NCBI GenBank assembly: GCA_947172415.1
Contig: OX359199.1
Span: 5,453,384 to 5,517,383 of the forward strand
Reading direction: 5' to 3'
Source of the DNA: Chondrosia reniformis
Lineage: Eukaryota > Porifera > Demospongiae > Chondrillida > Chondrillidae
DNA length: 64,000 nt
Made by a program: the position numbers and the translations under genes. The notes beneath the pieces are model-generated. The model was given only the letters and a program-made list of their open reading frames with translations. It searched no databases and was not told the origin of the DNA. This document shows positions 23,190 to 37,423 of the stretch, in pieces (the first letter of the stretch is position 1; each line of letters begins with the position of its first letter).

Positions 23190-24142
23190 ACTTGGATTGG
23201 GTTTGACAGTGTTCGACACAGGCTGAGGGATCACACTACGGATGAGCCAATGCTCCTTAAACTGAAGGATTGGCTGCCCTCTGAGGACTTTGAGAGAAGT
23301 TGCCACGAAGATTCAAGGACATCATGCAAGACTTACCACTTGGTGACTACACTAGAAGAGATGGAAAACAACCTGGTACAGATCCAATCCATGATCAGGT
23401 AAGGTAATGTCATTGGCAACCATAATAATAAAGTAGAACAGTAGTATGTAGGTAGGTTGTTGACTTGATTATCTCTTACATTTTCAGAGGATATATCTGA
23501 GTTCTCAGCTCCGCCTCCAACTAGAGAGAGATTATGGTGTGAAGGGATGGACTATTGCACAGTGTATAGGTGATGCCATTTTTATACCAGCTGGAGCTCC
23601 TCATCAAGTTGGTTCCCATGGCTACCTCACTAAAACAATCATATCTGTGTGATCTGTACTATACTTATAAAGGTACAGAATCAAGGTTGCTGAAGACTTT
23701 GTGTCACCTCAGGTTAGTGTAGACAACCATTAGCAGAATCTGTTGTTAATTAGTGTAAGTCTATAAAATAGCAGAATGATTGTTAATTGAATTATTCCTC
23801 TAAAGCATATTCCTGAATGTTTAAAGTTAACAGAGGAATTCAGACATCTCTCAGATTTACATAATAACCACGAAGATAAACTACAAGTAAGGAAGACATT
23901 GACACTGCACACTTTCTTGTTGATTAATGTTCCTCTCCCTTCATTTGTTTCTTCATCTACCACACCTCTCCCTCTCTTCTTGTCACTTCACTGAGTCGTA
24001 AACCAATCACTCATCTTCTCTTTACCAATCCTCCTCACTCCCCCTCTCCCTCTCTCCTTCAAAGGTTAAGAACATTATATATCATGCACTGAAAGATGCT
24101 GTAGGTGCCTTGCTTCCTCAGAGAGCAACACATTCCAAGTAG
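23190..24142 (+). pseudogene. KDM3: KDM3 pseudogene with deleted catalytic core, unit B
   Basis: It begins inside a KDM3 exon (WIGFDSVRHRLRDHTTDEPM, LLKLKDWLPSEDF). A frameshift follows, then PRRFKDIMQDLPLGDYTRRD, joined directly to QPGTDPIHDQ (ends 23398). The intervening exons, including the HxD metal ligands, are gone. Later exons follow at about 23487-23607 ([10 protein letters not shown]) and 23673-23713, then the last two, ending with the stop at 24140-24142. A 13-base deletion in the CSCIKVAEDF exon breaks the frame a second time in this copy only. Introns are retained, so it is not a retrocopy. Confidence 0.85.
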
Positions 24143-24597
24143 TCATGTGACTGAGCCACACCCATTCATGTGACCAGGACACACCCCTTCTCTACCAGAC
24201 AGTTCTGTTTCTTCACTCTAATATGTACTTTGTATGTTTATAACATCATTGAAGCTACATTATCTTATTAGCTCTGTCATTCAGAACCACAAGTGTTATG
24301 TATGATTTTTAAGATGATAATCAGTATGACATTGAATATTGCAGCCATGTTTTTGGGCCGTCCCTACTTAGAAACTATGGCCATACTTTCTGATAAGTAT
24401 ATAGATGATTGACGATACCATTAGATACATTGCAATCTGTACTCTTCTTGTAAACATTTCAAGTAATACAGTTATCATGTACAATTTAATCTTGACAGAT
24501 ATGTATGTATATACGTACAAAAGTATAAAAATATGTAGACTGTCACAAAAACTACTTATTTATTAAAGTATTCTAATATTATTTCTGTTATAATATC
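24143..24597. other. 3' intergenic region between KDM3 remnant and gene C
   Basis: A copy of 12834-13292. It contains the gene C poly(A) signal AATAAA (minus strand, 24559-24564) and nothing else I can support. Confidence 0.6.
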
Positions 24598-27500
24598 TTA
24601 TATTAGTCTAAACCCTCCTTCCAAGAGAAGATATTGCACTATATCTTTGTGTCCTTTACCACTAGCCACGGTTAAACAGTCTTTTCCATATTCATTCGCA
24701 TCGAACTTCCTCTCACCAAATAAGGGCAAGAGGTACTTGATAACATTAAGATGTCCTCCAACACAGGCATTATGGAGAGCAGTGTTTCCATCCTACAAAA
24801 TAGAGGCATACAGTACGCATTGTTCTCACTTAAGAGTGAAGAGATTAGCAGGAAAAGAAGTTTAAAACTTTGAAATTGGAAGCTTCATAATTGAAAGTAT
24901 GCACAAAAAGGCAGTAGTAAAACAACAGTATATAAGTAAAAGTACGAATGCCTACATGAACATATATTGAAACCTCTATAATATGCCCTAACAACCAATT
25001 ATATTTATCAAATAAATTCAATTGCATATATACATAGGTGATCACATTTCTGAGGCAAATTACATATTACATAATGGAAATCTGGGCCATCTAGAGTAAC
25101 ATTCACTAATTGTTGCTATATAGAAGGTTGATGTGAATTCATCACCTTGCACATCTGCCATATCATTGTCAAACTAATTGTGGTAGATTATAAAGGACTC
25201 ACCGTAGGTATGAATACACACATTATAGGAAACAATACTTACTTGCTATACAGAGAAGTACCTACCTTGTCCTTGTGGTACACATTAGCTTTACGTTCCT
25301 CTGTCAGATGTTGTACTACTTGTAAGTGACCTCCCTGACAGGCTAGCAGTAGAGCTGTGGCACCATACTATAAATACAAATTTAGTATTCTTTTATCAAT
25401 TATGTTAAATAGAGAACTCCTCAAATTCAGACACTACTGATTAATGTCTGATAAATATATACTCTCCATCAACACTCACAGTCAAAATACAAAGTGTGGT
25501 AGACTGACATTTACAGTTCAGACTAAGTCTTCTTAAATGTCACATCTCCTTCAATACAATATACTCACTGATTCAATAGCACTCATTCAATGGAGTATAA
25601 ACTCACTCTACACATTACAGCTATTACATGTTAATACTCACATTGTCCTCCTCCTCCAACTTGACAAAACACATGTCTAATAAATACTTGACTATGGTCA
25701 GTCTACCAAACTGAACTGCTTTCATAAGGGGAGTCCAACCATACTGTGTATAGAGAGAAAGGTATAGAAATAGGGAGTTATGTGTAACACAGATCAATAA
25801 AATGTAAGGGAAAGCAGTTAAATTCAATTATTCTACACCACATACACACTAAACTATGCACTATTAAGAGATACATTGGTGTACAGGGAATAATACTTCA
25901 AGTAGACATGCCATTAGGCAATATACTACAAAGGTTTCAATAACACTCATGTACAGATGATCTATAGAATATCAACAATGTGAAGCCATTAGAAGGTTCA
26001 CTGGCAAACAAACTTGTAACCAACAATGTCTTACCTTAGTCTTTTCTTCAGGAGAGAACTTCAGTTCTTCAACAATGTAGCTCACCATTTCAGGATTGTC
26101 TTGTCTATTTCTGCTGGCATAGTGTACTAAATCGTCTCCATAAACATCAACATCATGGAGCTTGTCTGCTTCTGTAAACTTTGGCAGTACAAACTTCAGT
26201 AAATCTACATTTCCACTGTGAGCAGACCAGTGTAAGGCATTTACATCTTCCTGTAATGGGAAAATATAATACAGTTCAAACATAAGTTTGAACCAGTATC
26301 TGATACATACAAATACAAACATATTTCCCATCAATAAACACCTCTCAGTACGTATACATACATATTAACTTATGGAGTATTATAACAGTGTGAAATTTAT
26401 ACACTGATATTTGATTGAAGTACCTTGTTTATGTAGAAGATTTATACTTTGAATGGAAGGTATATTTAAACAAACATTATAAGAAAGTGATAAGTAAACT
26501 AGTGAATTTACATGTCACACTATCACTGCAAACCCAACTAACTACAGATAACTATAATGACACATTTAACAGTGTCTAAATGTACTACAGTCTTACATAG
26601 ACCACACACAGATGATCATTATAGGACAATCAATACTATACAAGGTCCTGTGCTAGTAATATAGTCACTGGAGATGCATAAGAATGGAAATAATTTCTAA
26701 CATTTCACATTATTATCTACCAACACAGGCTAAAGAGTAAATCACTTTATACTCACCTTTCTCTCCATACCTAACTAGAATATGTGCTATCCAAACACTT
26801 GCTACAACAATACTTACTTGTTATGCAGAGAAGTACCTTACCTTGCTCTTGTGGTACACATTAGCTTTACGTTCCTCTGTCAGATGTTGTACTACTTGTA
26901 AGTGACCTTCAGCACAGGCTAGCAGTAGAGCTGTGGCACCATACTATAAATAACAAATTTAGTATTCTTTTATCAATTATGTTAAATAGAGAACTCCTCA
27001 AATTCATACACTACTGATTAATATCTGATAAATATATACTCTCCATCAACACTCACAGTCAACATACAAAGTGTGGTTGACTGATATTTACAGTTCAGAT
27101 AAAGTCTTCTTAAATGTCACATCTCCTTCAACACAATATACTCACTGATTCAATAGTTCTCATTCAATGGAGTTTAAACTCACTCTACACATTACAGCTA
27201 TTACATGTTAATACTCACAATGTTCTCCTCCTCCAACTTGACAAAACACATGTCTAATAAATACTTGACTATGGTCAGTCTACCACACTGACCTGCTATC
27301 ATAAGGGGAGTCCGACCATTCTGTGTATAGAGAGAAAGGTATAGAAATAGGGAGTTATGTGTGACACAGATCAATAAAATGTAAGGGAAAGCAGTTAAAT
27401 TCAATTACTCTACACCACATACACACTAAACTATGCACTGTTAAGAGGTGTACATTGGTGTACAGGGAATACTACTTCAAGTAGACATGCCATTAGGCAA

Positions 27501-30500
27501 TATACTACAAAGGTTTCAATAATACTCATGTACAGATGATCTATAGAATATCAACAATGTGAAGCCATTAGAAGGTTCACTGGACAACAAACTTGTAACC
27601 AACAATGTCTTACCTTAGTCTTTTCTTCAGGAGAGAACTTCAGTTCTTCAACAATGTAGCTCACCATTTCAGGATTGTCTTGTCTATTTCTGCTGGCATA
27701 GTGTACTAAATTGTCTCCATAAACATCAACATCATGAAGCTTGTCTGCTTCTGTAAACTTTGGCAGTACAAACTTCAGTAAATCTACATTTCCACTGTTA
27801 GCAGACCAGTGTAAGGCATTTACATCTTTCTGTAATATGAAAATATAATACAGTACAAACATAAGTTTGAACCAGTATCTGATACATACAAATACAAACA
27901 TATTTCCCATCAATAAACACCTCTCAGTACGTATACATACATATTAACTTATGGAGTATTATAACAGTGTGAAATTTATACACTGATATTTGATGCAAGT
28001 ACCCTGTTTATGTAGAAGATTTATACTTTGAATGGAAGGTATATTTAAACAAACACTATAAGAAAGTGATAAGTAAACTAGTGCATTTACATGTCACACT
28101 ATCACTGCAAACCCAACTAACTACAGATAACTATAATGACACATTTAACAGTGTCTAAATGTACTACAGTCTTACATAGACCACACACAGATGATCATTA
28201 TAGGACAATCAATACTATACAAGGTCCTGTGCTAGTAATATAGTCACTGGAGATGCATAAGAATGGAAATAATGTCTAACATTTCACATTATTATCTACC
28301 AACACAGGCTAAAGAGTAAATCACTTTATACTCACCTTTCTCTCCACACCTAACTAGAATATGTACTATCCAAACACTTGCTACAACAATACTTACTTGC
28401 TATACAGAGAAGTACCTTACCTTGTCCTTGTGGTACACATTAGCTTTACGTTCCTCTGTCAGATGTTGTACTACTTGTAAGTGACCTTCAGCACAGGCTA
28501 GCAGTAGAGCTGTGGCACCATACTATAAATAACAAATTTAGTATTCTTTTATCAATTATGTTAAATAGAGAACTCCTCAAATTCATACACTACTGATTAA
28601 TGTCTGATAAATATATACTCTCCATCAACACTCACAGTCAAAATACAAAGTGTGGTTGACTGACATTTACAGTTCAGATTAAGTCTTCTTAAATGTCACA
28701 TCTCCTTCAACACAATATACTCACTGATTCAATAGTTCTCATTCAATGGAATTAAAACTCACTCTACACATTACAGCTATTACATGTTAATACTCACAAT
28801 GTTCTCCTCCTCCAACTTGACAAACCACATGTCTAATAAATACTTGACTATGGTCAGTCTACCAAACTGAACTGCTCTCATAAGGGGAGTCCAACCATTC
28901 TGTGTATAGAGAGAAAGGTATAGAAATAGGGAGTTATGTGTGACACAGATCAATAAAATGTAAGGGAAAGCAGTTAAATTCAATTACTCTACACCACATA
29001 CACACTAAACTATGCACTATTAAGAGGTACATTGGTGTACAGGGAATACTACTTCAAGTAGACATGCCATTAGGCAATATACTACAAAGGTTTCAATAAC
29101 ACTCATGTACAGATGATCTATAGAATATCAACAATGTGAAGCCATTAGAAGGTTCACTGGACAACAAACTTGTAACCAACAATGTCCTACCTTATTCTTT
29201 TCTTCAGGAGAGAACTTCAGTTCTTTAACAATGTAGCTCACCATATCAGGATTGTCTTGTTTATTTTTGCTGGCATAGTGTACTAAACTGTCTCCATAAA
29301 CATTAACATCATGGAGCTTGTCTGCTTCTGTAAACTTTGGCAGTACAAACTTCAGTAAATCTACATTTCCACTGCATGTAGACCAGTGTAAGGCATTTAC
29401 ATCTTCCTGTAATGGGAAAATATAATACAGTACAAACATAAGTTTGAACCAGTATCTGATACATACAAATACCAACATATTTCCTATCAATATACACCTC
29501 TCAGTACGTATACATACATATTAACTTATGGAGTATTATAACAGTGTGAAATTTATACACTGATATTTGATGCAAGTACCCAGGATATGTAGAAAGTTTA
29601 TACTTTGAATGGAAGGTATATTTAAACAAACACTATAAGAAAGTGATAAGTAAACTAGTGCATTTACATGTCACACTATCACTGCAAACCCAACTAACTA
29701 CAGATAACTATAATGACACATTTAACAGTGTCTAAATGCTGGTATTCTTTCAGCTTTTTGCCCAAAGGGGTGAGATGGTATGGATTATTGGGGGGGACAA
29801 GTGTGTATCCATGTGCAAAGCATGCGGCAAACTAGGGGATCTGGGGGTATGCTCCCCTGGGAAATTTTGATTTTGGACCTTTCATTAGATGCAATTTGGG
29901 ACTGTTTTTTACTTGATATACAGAGAAGTACCTTACCTTGTTTTTGTGGTACACATTAGCTTTACGTTCCTCTGTCAGATGTTGTACTACTTGTAAGTGA
30001 CCTCCCTGACAGGCTACCAGTAGAGCTGTGTTACCATACTATAAATAACAAATTAAATATTTTTTTTAACTCACTGTTATGTAAATTTGTAAGAATATAA
30101 TGTACACATATGTATTGGTAAAATCATATATATACATATGTGTACAAGCTGTATTTTCATATAGCACACTCTTATATCTCTAAACTCACCCTTTCCTCCT
30201 CCTCATCTACATTGTGACCTGCATCCAACAGGAGTATCAGGACCTCCAAGTTTCCATTAAGACCAGCTTGCACCACAGGTGACTGGAAATATAAGGTAAA
30301 TATAATGTTGAATCCTATCAAGCTATTGCCACTTTATATGTAAGAATGTCATGGAATATCTAAGACTACAATCAAACTACAGTTAGAACTGCTATACCTC
30401 TTTCAATGTCTTCCTAGTAGACAGTGATTCTTTCTTCTTTTCATTATATCCCAAGAGTTGTACTGCTAGTGCTAGTACTGTTTTAAACCTGTGGGAGATG

Positions 30501-33500
30501 GTTTCAAAGTTGACTCTCACAGCCTTCACTAAAGTATCACAAAGGTACGTCTCCTCCAGCTCCTAATGGAGGAATGGATCACATTAACACCAGTATGTAC
30601 GTACATACGTACATCATACATAAGAGAAGTCCTATATACTGTACTTATAAAAAGGAGGAGATCTATATTTAATACTATTAGTGACACAGGCAAGCCTTGC
30701 CATATAAAATACCTCAATACTGCTCTTTTCTTTCTTCACACCTTCCTTCAGTTCTATTATCTGCTTCCAGTCGCTGAAGTCTTCAGATTCATACAGATTC
30801 TTCATTCTCTTCTTCACTTTGGATAAAATGGCTTCCTTCTCTTCAATCTGCACCTGATACTTGTAGAACTTGTCTTCTACCAAAGACACCTTTCACAACA
30901 AGAGAAATTAAGGAAGAGCATATAGTCATCAGACGTAATTATGCTTAGCAACCCAACTACGTATTCACTGACATGTAGATCACTTACCACACTCTCTTCT
31001 GACACTCTTTCCTTTTCTTCCTCTTTCTCCTGTTTAGATGTCTCTTTTAGTTGCTCTTCAAGTGATTCCACCTTCTCCACCAAGTCTATATCCACCAACT
31101 ACAAACAGATCAGTTTACCATTGTAAGAGTTGAGACTGCACCACATGGTGTAATGATAGCTATATCAGTGAGCCATGTAACTGCTACTAGGTTGAGTTGG
31201 GAATGTAGTTATTAGTGATATCGCACCTCCTTCAGCTTCTTCACTTCTCCAATATACTTCAGTGCCTGATCTCTTGTTCTGTTCAACTCATTTTGTGACG
31301 TCTTCAGTTCCTCTTCTTTACCAGCCAGTTTAGTCTTCAGAGCATGCAGCTCCACCATTGTCATGTGGTGCATTCCCTCCATTCCCTTCAGTTTATCATT
31401 CAACTCACAGTTCAGGTCCTAAAACAAGACAAACCACTGCCTTATGTGAGCACATCTTAAAATAGTAGTATAGTAGATGTGTCACTCAAGTGAACGTATC
31501 ATGCATGCACATACGTATGTATACGTACACATGTATATATAGATAATTGTTGTATCAGCATATTTTGTGATTCTTATATGAAGAAACAATAAGGACAAAA
31601 AGCTGTCTATGGATCGACCATCTTTTTAAGAGGCTAAGAGAAGACTCTGGCTCTGTTCCACCCATTAGCTCAATCAGCTCCTCAGGAGACATGAGTGGGT
31701 GGGTGGATACATCCAGAGATAAGACATCTGAGCAGCTTTGATCTTACAGTCCACTATCTTTTCTAATGGATTCACTGAGATATTCCAGCATCATGGAAAA
31801 CTAACTTTTAGTGCACTGAGCTCTTCATTTTCTTGAACTACATCAGTTTCCATTTTGTCATCCTCAGCTGTAATTAAGATGAAATTTAGTTTATCTATGA
31901 GAGTTAGAAGATGACAGTTTCTGTTTCTCTAACTGAATCTAACCTTGTTCCTGTAAGACAGTTCCTACAAGTGTGTCATCTCCCGGAGTGTTATCCAAGC
32001 CACCTCTTCTGTAAGGTGATATTTGAAGTACTGACAGCAGCTGTGAACAGAAGTAGATGGGAAATGACAAATTTAAACAGTTGCTGCAGTACATGTCATA
32101 CCACACTCACATCAATGTCCACCAGGGCTGACAGCTGGTGAGTAGTGGTCTACAACAATGGGAAGGGACTATTCAAGTAAATGTAATTAACTACCATGGA
32201 TCCTGCATGTTTCATATGTAACAGAAGATGAACAAGATTCAGAGCACAATGCACTGACCTTTGTACTCCTCAGCAGGTCACCACCATTCAGTAGTGTCTG
32301 TTGTATGGAGTAGCAGATTGTACTCCACTTGATATCAATGTGCCAACTGCCAGGATTGTGGTCAATGCTGATCCTCAGCACTCCTAGCTCAAGGAGGGAC
32401 CAGAGAAGAGGACCTCTGCTGGTAGCATCAATCACATCTCTTGTGTGCCTGCGAGGAATGTAGAAGGTGATGACACAGCTGTTGCCAGGCTGGACTGGAT
32501 ACCATCTTGTTTTGCTCCTATCTATCCCAGCCCCTTCAATTAGGAGAAAGCGCCACAGCTCCATGCACCTCCCGTAGGTGACCTCTGGAATGGTGTCCTT
32601 CACAGTGATCTGGACTGCAGCATCGTCTCCCTGTGACACCTCCTCCTCGCCTTGTAAGGCAGGTAGCCTCTTCTTCATGCTCATGATGTAACGGTAGTCC
32701 AGAAGGTGCTGCTCATAGTGATACAGAACAGCTTCAGCTTCGTTGAGACTCTCTTTTGGTAAGATATTCACCACAGTGCTGATATATGATAAATCATTCC
32801 ACTCCTCCTGAATATTGAGGTAGCTGAAGATGCTGCCAACAGAATCAGCTTCCTTTATCTTCTTCACATCTTCCTCAGATACCATCATCAACCCAGTGTT
32901 GATCAGACCCAGTGTCTCCTCCCTCACTTGCTTGAGATAAGGCTGAAGCATTTGAATGATTATGATACAGGCTCCATTAAATGACCAGTGTAAGATCCTC
33001 TCTGGCGTTCCCTTCAGCAAGTGACTGGACAACTTACAGTGGTAATCATGAAGTGGGTATCTCTGCAGTGTAACAGCACTTCTTTGTATAAGACCTACAA
33101 GTCAAAGACATTGAAAAACTGCAATTATACTCCTTTCAGTTAACAGTTAAGTGAAGACTTCTGGAAATGCAAATATTACTGAATATTTGCATTTCCAGCT
33201 GTTAAGTGTACATCAACACCAATAAACTTAGTTGGTGTACACAAAATGAATTGGTTACTGTAAATTTTTATGCGAATACATGTCTCAATAAGTACACAAA
33301 ACTCTAACTAGGTTTAGTTCCCCAATGATGCATGGCATTGAAGCTTCCTTTCATAAGCTAACAATTGTGGTAATTGGCATTTAACTGTTTCCTAGTTCAA
33401 GACAGAAGTTGTTGTTAAATATTTAACTATTTTGGGGTTTACTGTTTATTTATGAATTGGCCACTACCTTTTTTAAAAAGTTGCTCCTTCAGAGCATCAG

Positions 33501-34790
33501 CTTCCGGTTTACAGCTTCTATCCACAAGAACATCTAGCAAGCTCCCAAAAGTCCTTGGCTTGTCTCCTGTGCCACGAGCATTTCGGATCCACTCTGAGAA
33601 CAACTTTAACAAACACTCCTCATTTTCTTTAGCTGAACTTTTGATTCCTTCTAACTTGGTTACAGAAAACCCTAGCGCTATCCCAATATCCTTCCACTTG
33701 TGTGGCACATCATCAATAATACAGCCTTGAAGGATTTCCATGTGATGTTGTTCAATAGAAACACTAAAAATAGAGATTTTAACTTCTTTGCACTTTACAG
33801 GCAAATGGTAAATATAATTCTTTCTACAAATGGCAAACCATTTCTAGGCAACTACACTAACGTGTAGTACTCACTGTTGATACTCTGGTAGTGAACTGTA
33901 AAGTGTTTCACCTAAGTTGGATTACAAAAGTGAAGTATTAAGTGAATCAAGTCATGATACAGTTCTGATACAATAGCATGACCTGCACATACTTAATACA
34001 GTAAAATATTACATGTTATAATTCCAATATGACTGCCATGAGTTGCACATACTAGCTGAGCAGGAAATACTTACCTTTCACTTCTGTGACTCCACCAGGG
34101 GTTGGTACTGCAGTAGAGTAGGTCACTACTGATGACTCGCTTGGCTCTGAGTTGTGTGACATCCTCTCTTGTCTATCACTCTCTTCTTTCAAAGAGGACA
34201 ACCTGGTATTCCTAAGTACAGTACAGGGAATCACTATATATTTTATCATGTACCTATCAAGTGTTCACAGTTAGTTACCTTTCTACTGCACTTCTCATAT
34301 GGTGTGAATCCCACGCTAATAAAGAATTGGAAAACTTACTATGATAAAAGGAATCCAATATTGAACTTCAGAAGAAGTGGTATTTATGTAAGGCTTTAGT
34401 GTACTGTTATGTCAAAACTAGTTTACAACAATACAACTTGTATAGAGAAGAAAGCCTTCTTACTAGACTGAGAATGTCCTTCGAGTCTCTTCTTTATCTC
34501 ATCTGCAACATCTCCTTTATCTATTACTGGCTTTCTGAGCACGTTCAGCAGGTATTCCCAAGTCGGTTTCACCAGTACGCCTCCCACATTCCTCTCGCCT
34601 GCACTAATCCAGTTATCCAGTACATTATAGAGTATATCCGTCACATCTCTGTACTGCTCCTTTAGGACCTTAATCGAATCCTTTTCTCCCAAAAATGTAG
34701 CAAGTAAGATCAATTTATCTATTAGCTTAGGTATGTAGTCAAGCAGAATCATAAGAGAAGCTGGTTCTTGTAGATTTACCTCTGAAGCTT
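24598..34790 (-). CDS. Gene C: death-domain/coiled-coil protein with expanded ankyrin array
   Basis: Exons: 34464-34790, 34279-34315, 34075-34211, 33875-33911, 33468-33763, 32259-33094, 32111-32134, 31944-32040, 31806-31867, 31227-31418, 30988-31098, 30713-30889, 30398-30562, then twelve ankyrin exons: 30190-30282, 29937-30038, 29191-29406, 28798-28899, 28421-28522, 27614-27829, 27219-27320, 26842-26943, 26035-26250, 25642-25743, 25266-25367 and 24598-24792 (stop). All are open and in phase, giving about 1,380 residues. Compared with genes B and D, a trio of ankyrin exons (72+34+34 residues) is present three times, adding 280 residues. The domains are otherwise as in gene A. No gene-A-type first exon was found upstream; an internal Met (LMILLDYIPK) is available. 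Confidence 0.8.
25266..29937. repeat. Tandem ankyrin exon-trio duplication (period about 1.58 kb, three copies)
   Basis: Homologous exon borders recur at 25266, 26842, 28421 and 29937, giving spacings of 1576, 1579 and 1516. Introns as well as exons are duplicated. Genes B and D have one such trio. The copies remain similar enough in introns to suggest a recent expansion. Confidence 0.9.
29738..29912. mobile_element. G-rich inserted element in a gene C intron
   Basis: The counterpart of 15322-15510, with the same core (ggggtatgctcccc) and the same neighbours. It is present only in the most 5' of the gene C trio introns and absent from the other two copies of that intron. Confidence 0.5.
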
Positions 34791-35024
34791 CTAAATAAAA
34801 TAAAAAAAATACATATACTGGCTGACACTCCTTTAATCATTTGAAGGTGATGGCTGCCCTGAATGCTTCTGTAAGGCTGTCTGACTTATGGCTAAGGTAA
34901 TGACTGAAGTGCAAACCCTCGATGCAGAAGTTATACATGCATGTTAGCAATAATGATGTAATAACAAAGAAATGGCTGGAAAGACCCGTGACCTTTTGAA
35001 CCTGTGTGTTAAAAATGTGGTAAT

Positions 35025-35115
<91 letters not shown>

Positions 35116-35383
35116 ACTGAGTATTGTAAAGCCTCTGGTGCATATGCAGCTAAGGCTAATTATATATTTTGAATAAGTGCCGTCATGGCAATATACATGT
35201 GATAAATCATATACAATTATTTATGCAAATTTGACAACAAAAATATTGCAATGACCATTCCAAAGCTGGCCACATTGATTTCTTCTTAAAAAATATAATT
35301 AGCTATTCTTTTTGTCTTCAGTGAGTTCTCCTAAATTACTAAGACTGTTTTATCAAAGCCTTTTCATAGAAGCTATAGTTAAT
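34791..35383. other. Upstream flank of gene C with (CA)n tract
   Basis: It matches 20389-21080 but has a shorter (CA)n run (35026-35112). No exon is recognised. Confidence 0.5.
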
Positions 35384-35841
35384 TCAACTTCCAAGAATTT
35401 CATAATTCAAAGATCTACATACATCCAGTATGTGCAGTAATTGCTGCTGCTTTATCAACCTTAACCCTGCCCTATCTTTGAGAACATCCACCATTATCAT
35501 GCACAAAATGTGTACTGTCATAGAAGCTGTTCCTTCAGCCAGGCCTGTACACAAGTCAACTACAGCACTGACAGGGAAAATTGATATTTTTGCCATCATA
35601 ATCACTATCATTATCTACCATTCAGGATATTCCTCAACAGAACCTTCCATGATGTTATTACTAATCTTCCCTTACTAAAGTGTACCTCCTACATGTTAAA
35701 CAAGCAAGACTGTACCACTAGGATACCTAGATTTTCTTCAATCTGGTGGATAGCTTCATGTTCTACTCGTTCTCTTTTAGCTTTAGGAGAAGATTCCATT
35801 CTACTAGCAAATGCTCTTTTATTCTTCCGTCTTTTCGCCAT
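35384..35841 (-). CDS. Small unknown gene, copy C
   Basis: Exon 1 is 35727-35841 (MAKRRKNKRAFASRMESSPK...HQIEENL), the candidate micro-exon is 35676-35688, and the last exon is 35384-35567 (stop). The same phases as copy B yield 103 residues. The only differences from B are conservative (for example S/N and T/L changes). An NRF1-like GCGCGTGCGC lies 110 bases upstream (35951-35960). The function is unknown. Its basic N-terminus suggests a nuclear or nucleic-acid-bound protein, which is inference. Confidence 0.45.
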
Positions 35842-36228
35842 GCTGCTAAAAGGTTTCCATGAATCGAATTAGAAAATGACAGACAAAATGGCCGGTCAAC
35901 AATTAAACGAAAATGCCAAACGCATTATTATGTTGTTATTAACCCTCGGCGCGCGTGCGCCAGAGGCGTTACAGTACGGTGCGTGTGTGCGCATGTGTGT
36001 GTGTGTGCTGATGACAGCACAGCAGCAGCAGCAGCAGCAGCAGCAGCATCAGCAGAGACCTAACTGAGATCCCAGAATGGCAAGAAGTGGTGACAGACAG
36101 AAGTGCATGGCGAAATGCTGTCCACCAGCCCAGGTCAACCCAATCCTAATTCGTGACGAAGTGTAACAACTTGATCCTGCCAACGTCCATGAGGACAAGG
36201 AGTAAAGAAGAAGAAGAAGTGTGTGTGT

Positions 36229-36279
<51 letters not shown>

Positions 36280-37096
36280 AGAACAGCAGATGAAACATTT
36301 AAGGTGAAGACTGATCAGTGGTGATTGTGCCCTTTTTAATGTTATGGACAGAAGGTATTGGACACAAAGATGCAAGTCGATGTCTGCGAGACATACTAGT
36401 CTAATTACAGGAATGAAGACATTTTATGTGAAACTGGCGAACCCACAGTGGAGTGCCAACTGAGGCAGAAGAGACTGCAGTGGTTTGCATAGTTAATTAC
36501 AGCGTAAGCAAGACCACCACATTCAGAAGCAGATTTTTTAGATGTAGGCCAAAAGGAAGGAGAAGGATGCAATGCAGGTGGCACTCAACTACAGTGGGTT
36601 GAGCTGGTAAACAGAGATCTTGTTGCTATACCACAAGAAGTGGTGCAAGGCAGAGATGTCACGTTGTGCTAACATGATTTGTCTAGATCAATCCTGCCCA
36701 ACGTCTTAATGGACAAGGTCTACATAGGAGGTGTGTGTGTGTGTGTGTGTGTGTACATAGACACATTATCATACATACACTGTGCCAAGGGTCTGTACAT
36801 TACGTAGTACTTCATTAAATACTGCAAGTTGAATTCAATATGTAATTTCTTATATGAAGTTAGGTGTTAACTGATAATACATTCAATAAGGAGGACATAA
36901 TTTTTGGCCAACCCGACTTTGAGAGTGCTACCATACTCACTGATACTTCCAAATTACCAGATCAGAACTTGTAAATTCCCAAATAGCTGTCACTAGACCC
37001 TCAAGATTATACGTACATTCAATTTCAATATACTAGTCAATGACATATATTTATAAATATATGTACATTTATGCAAATATACTAGTCATCATTCTG
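35842..37096. mobile_element. Unit C intergenic region with LINE remnants and GT/CAG repeats
   Basis: It corresponds to 21530-22862. The SVLLYGAETW-encoding part of the LINE fragment is deleted here (aagtcgatgtctgcgag junction near 36376), leaving the ANPQWSAN tail. (GT)n runs lie at 36219-36276 and 36730-36754. No intact gene. Confidence 0.6.
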
Positions 37097-37396
37097 TTAA
37101 ATAAATGTACTCTCCAAAAATTCATTCAAAAATATTCCTTTAGAATCAAGTTCTTGCTGCAGAGACAGAAAATTGGTTAGTTTTGGATAAAGTCTTGTCA
37201 TTTCTCCTAAAGTAGAATGGAACTCCTTGCCCCAGTGTGGCCTTCCTGAGAGTGGACTGGTTAACCTGTGCACCTCACCAAAGTACAAATCCTTCTGCTG
37301 CTGAGAAGGATCACACAGCAGAAGAGTAAGGAAACAGCTAAGAGGACGACCATAGCTCAGACTCAACCAGAACTCATCTCCAGCCACCATTCTCAC
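37097..37396 (-). pseudogene. Oxidase last exon only, unit C
   Basis: Same remnant as 22863-23162, still open, with the same abrupt switch to KDM3 sequence at about 37424. Confidence 0.85.
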
Positions 37397-37423
37397 CTAC
37401 ACATACCGTGATGTGATAGATAG

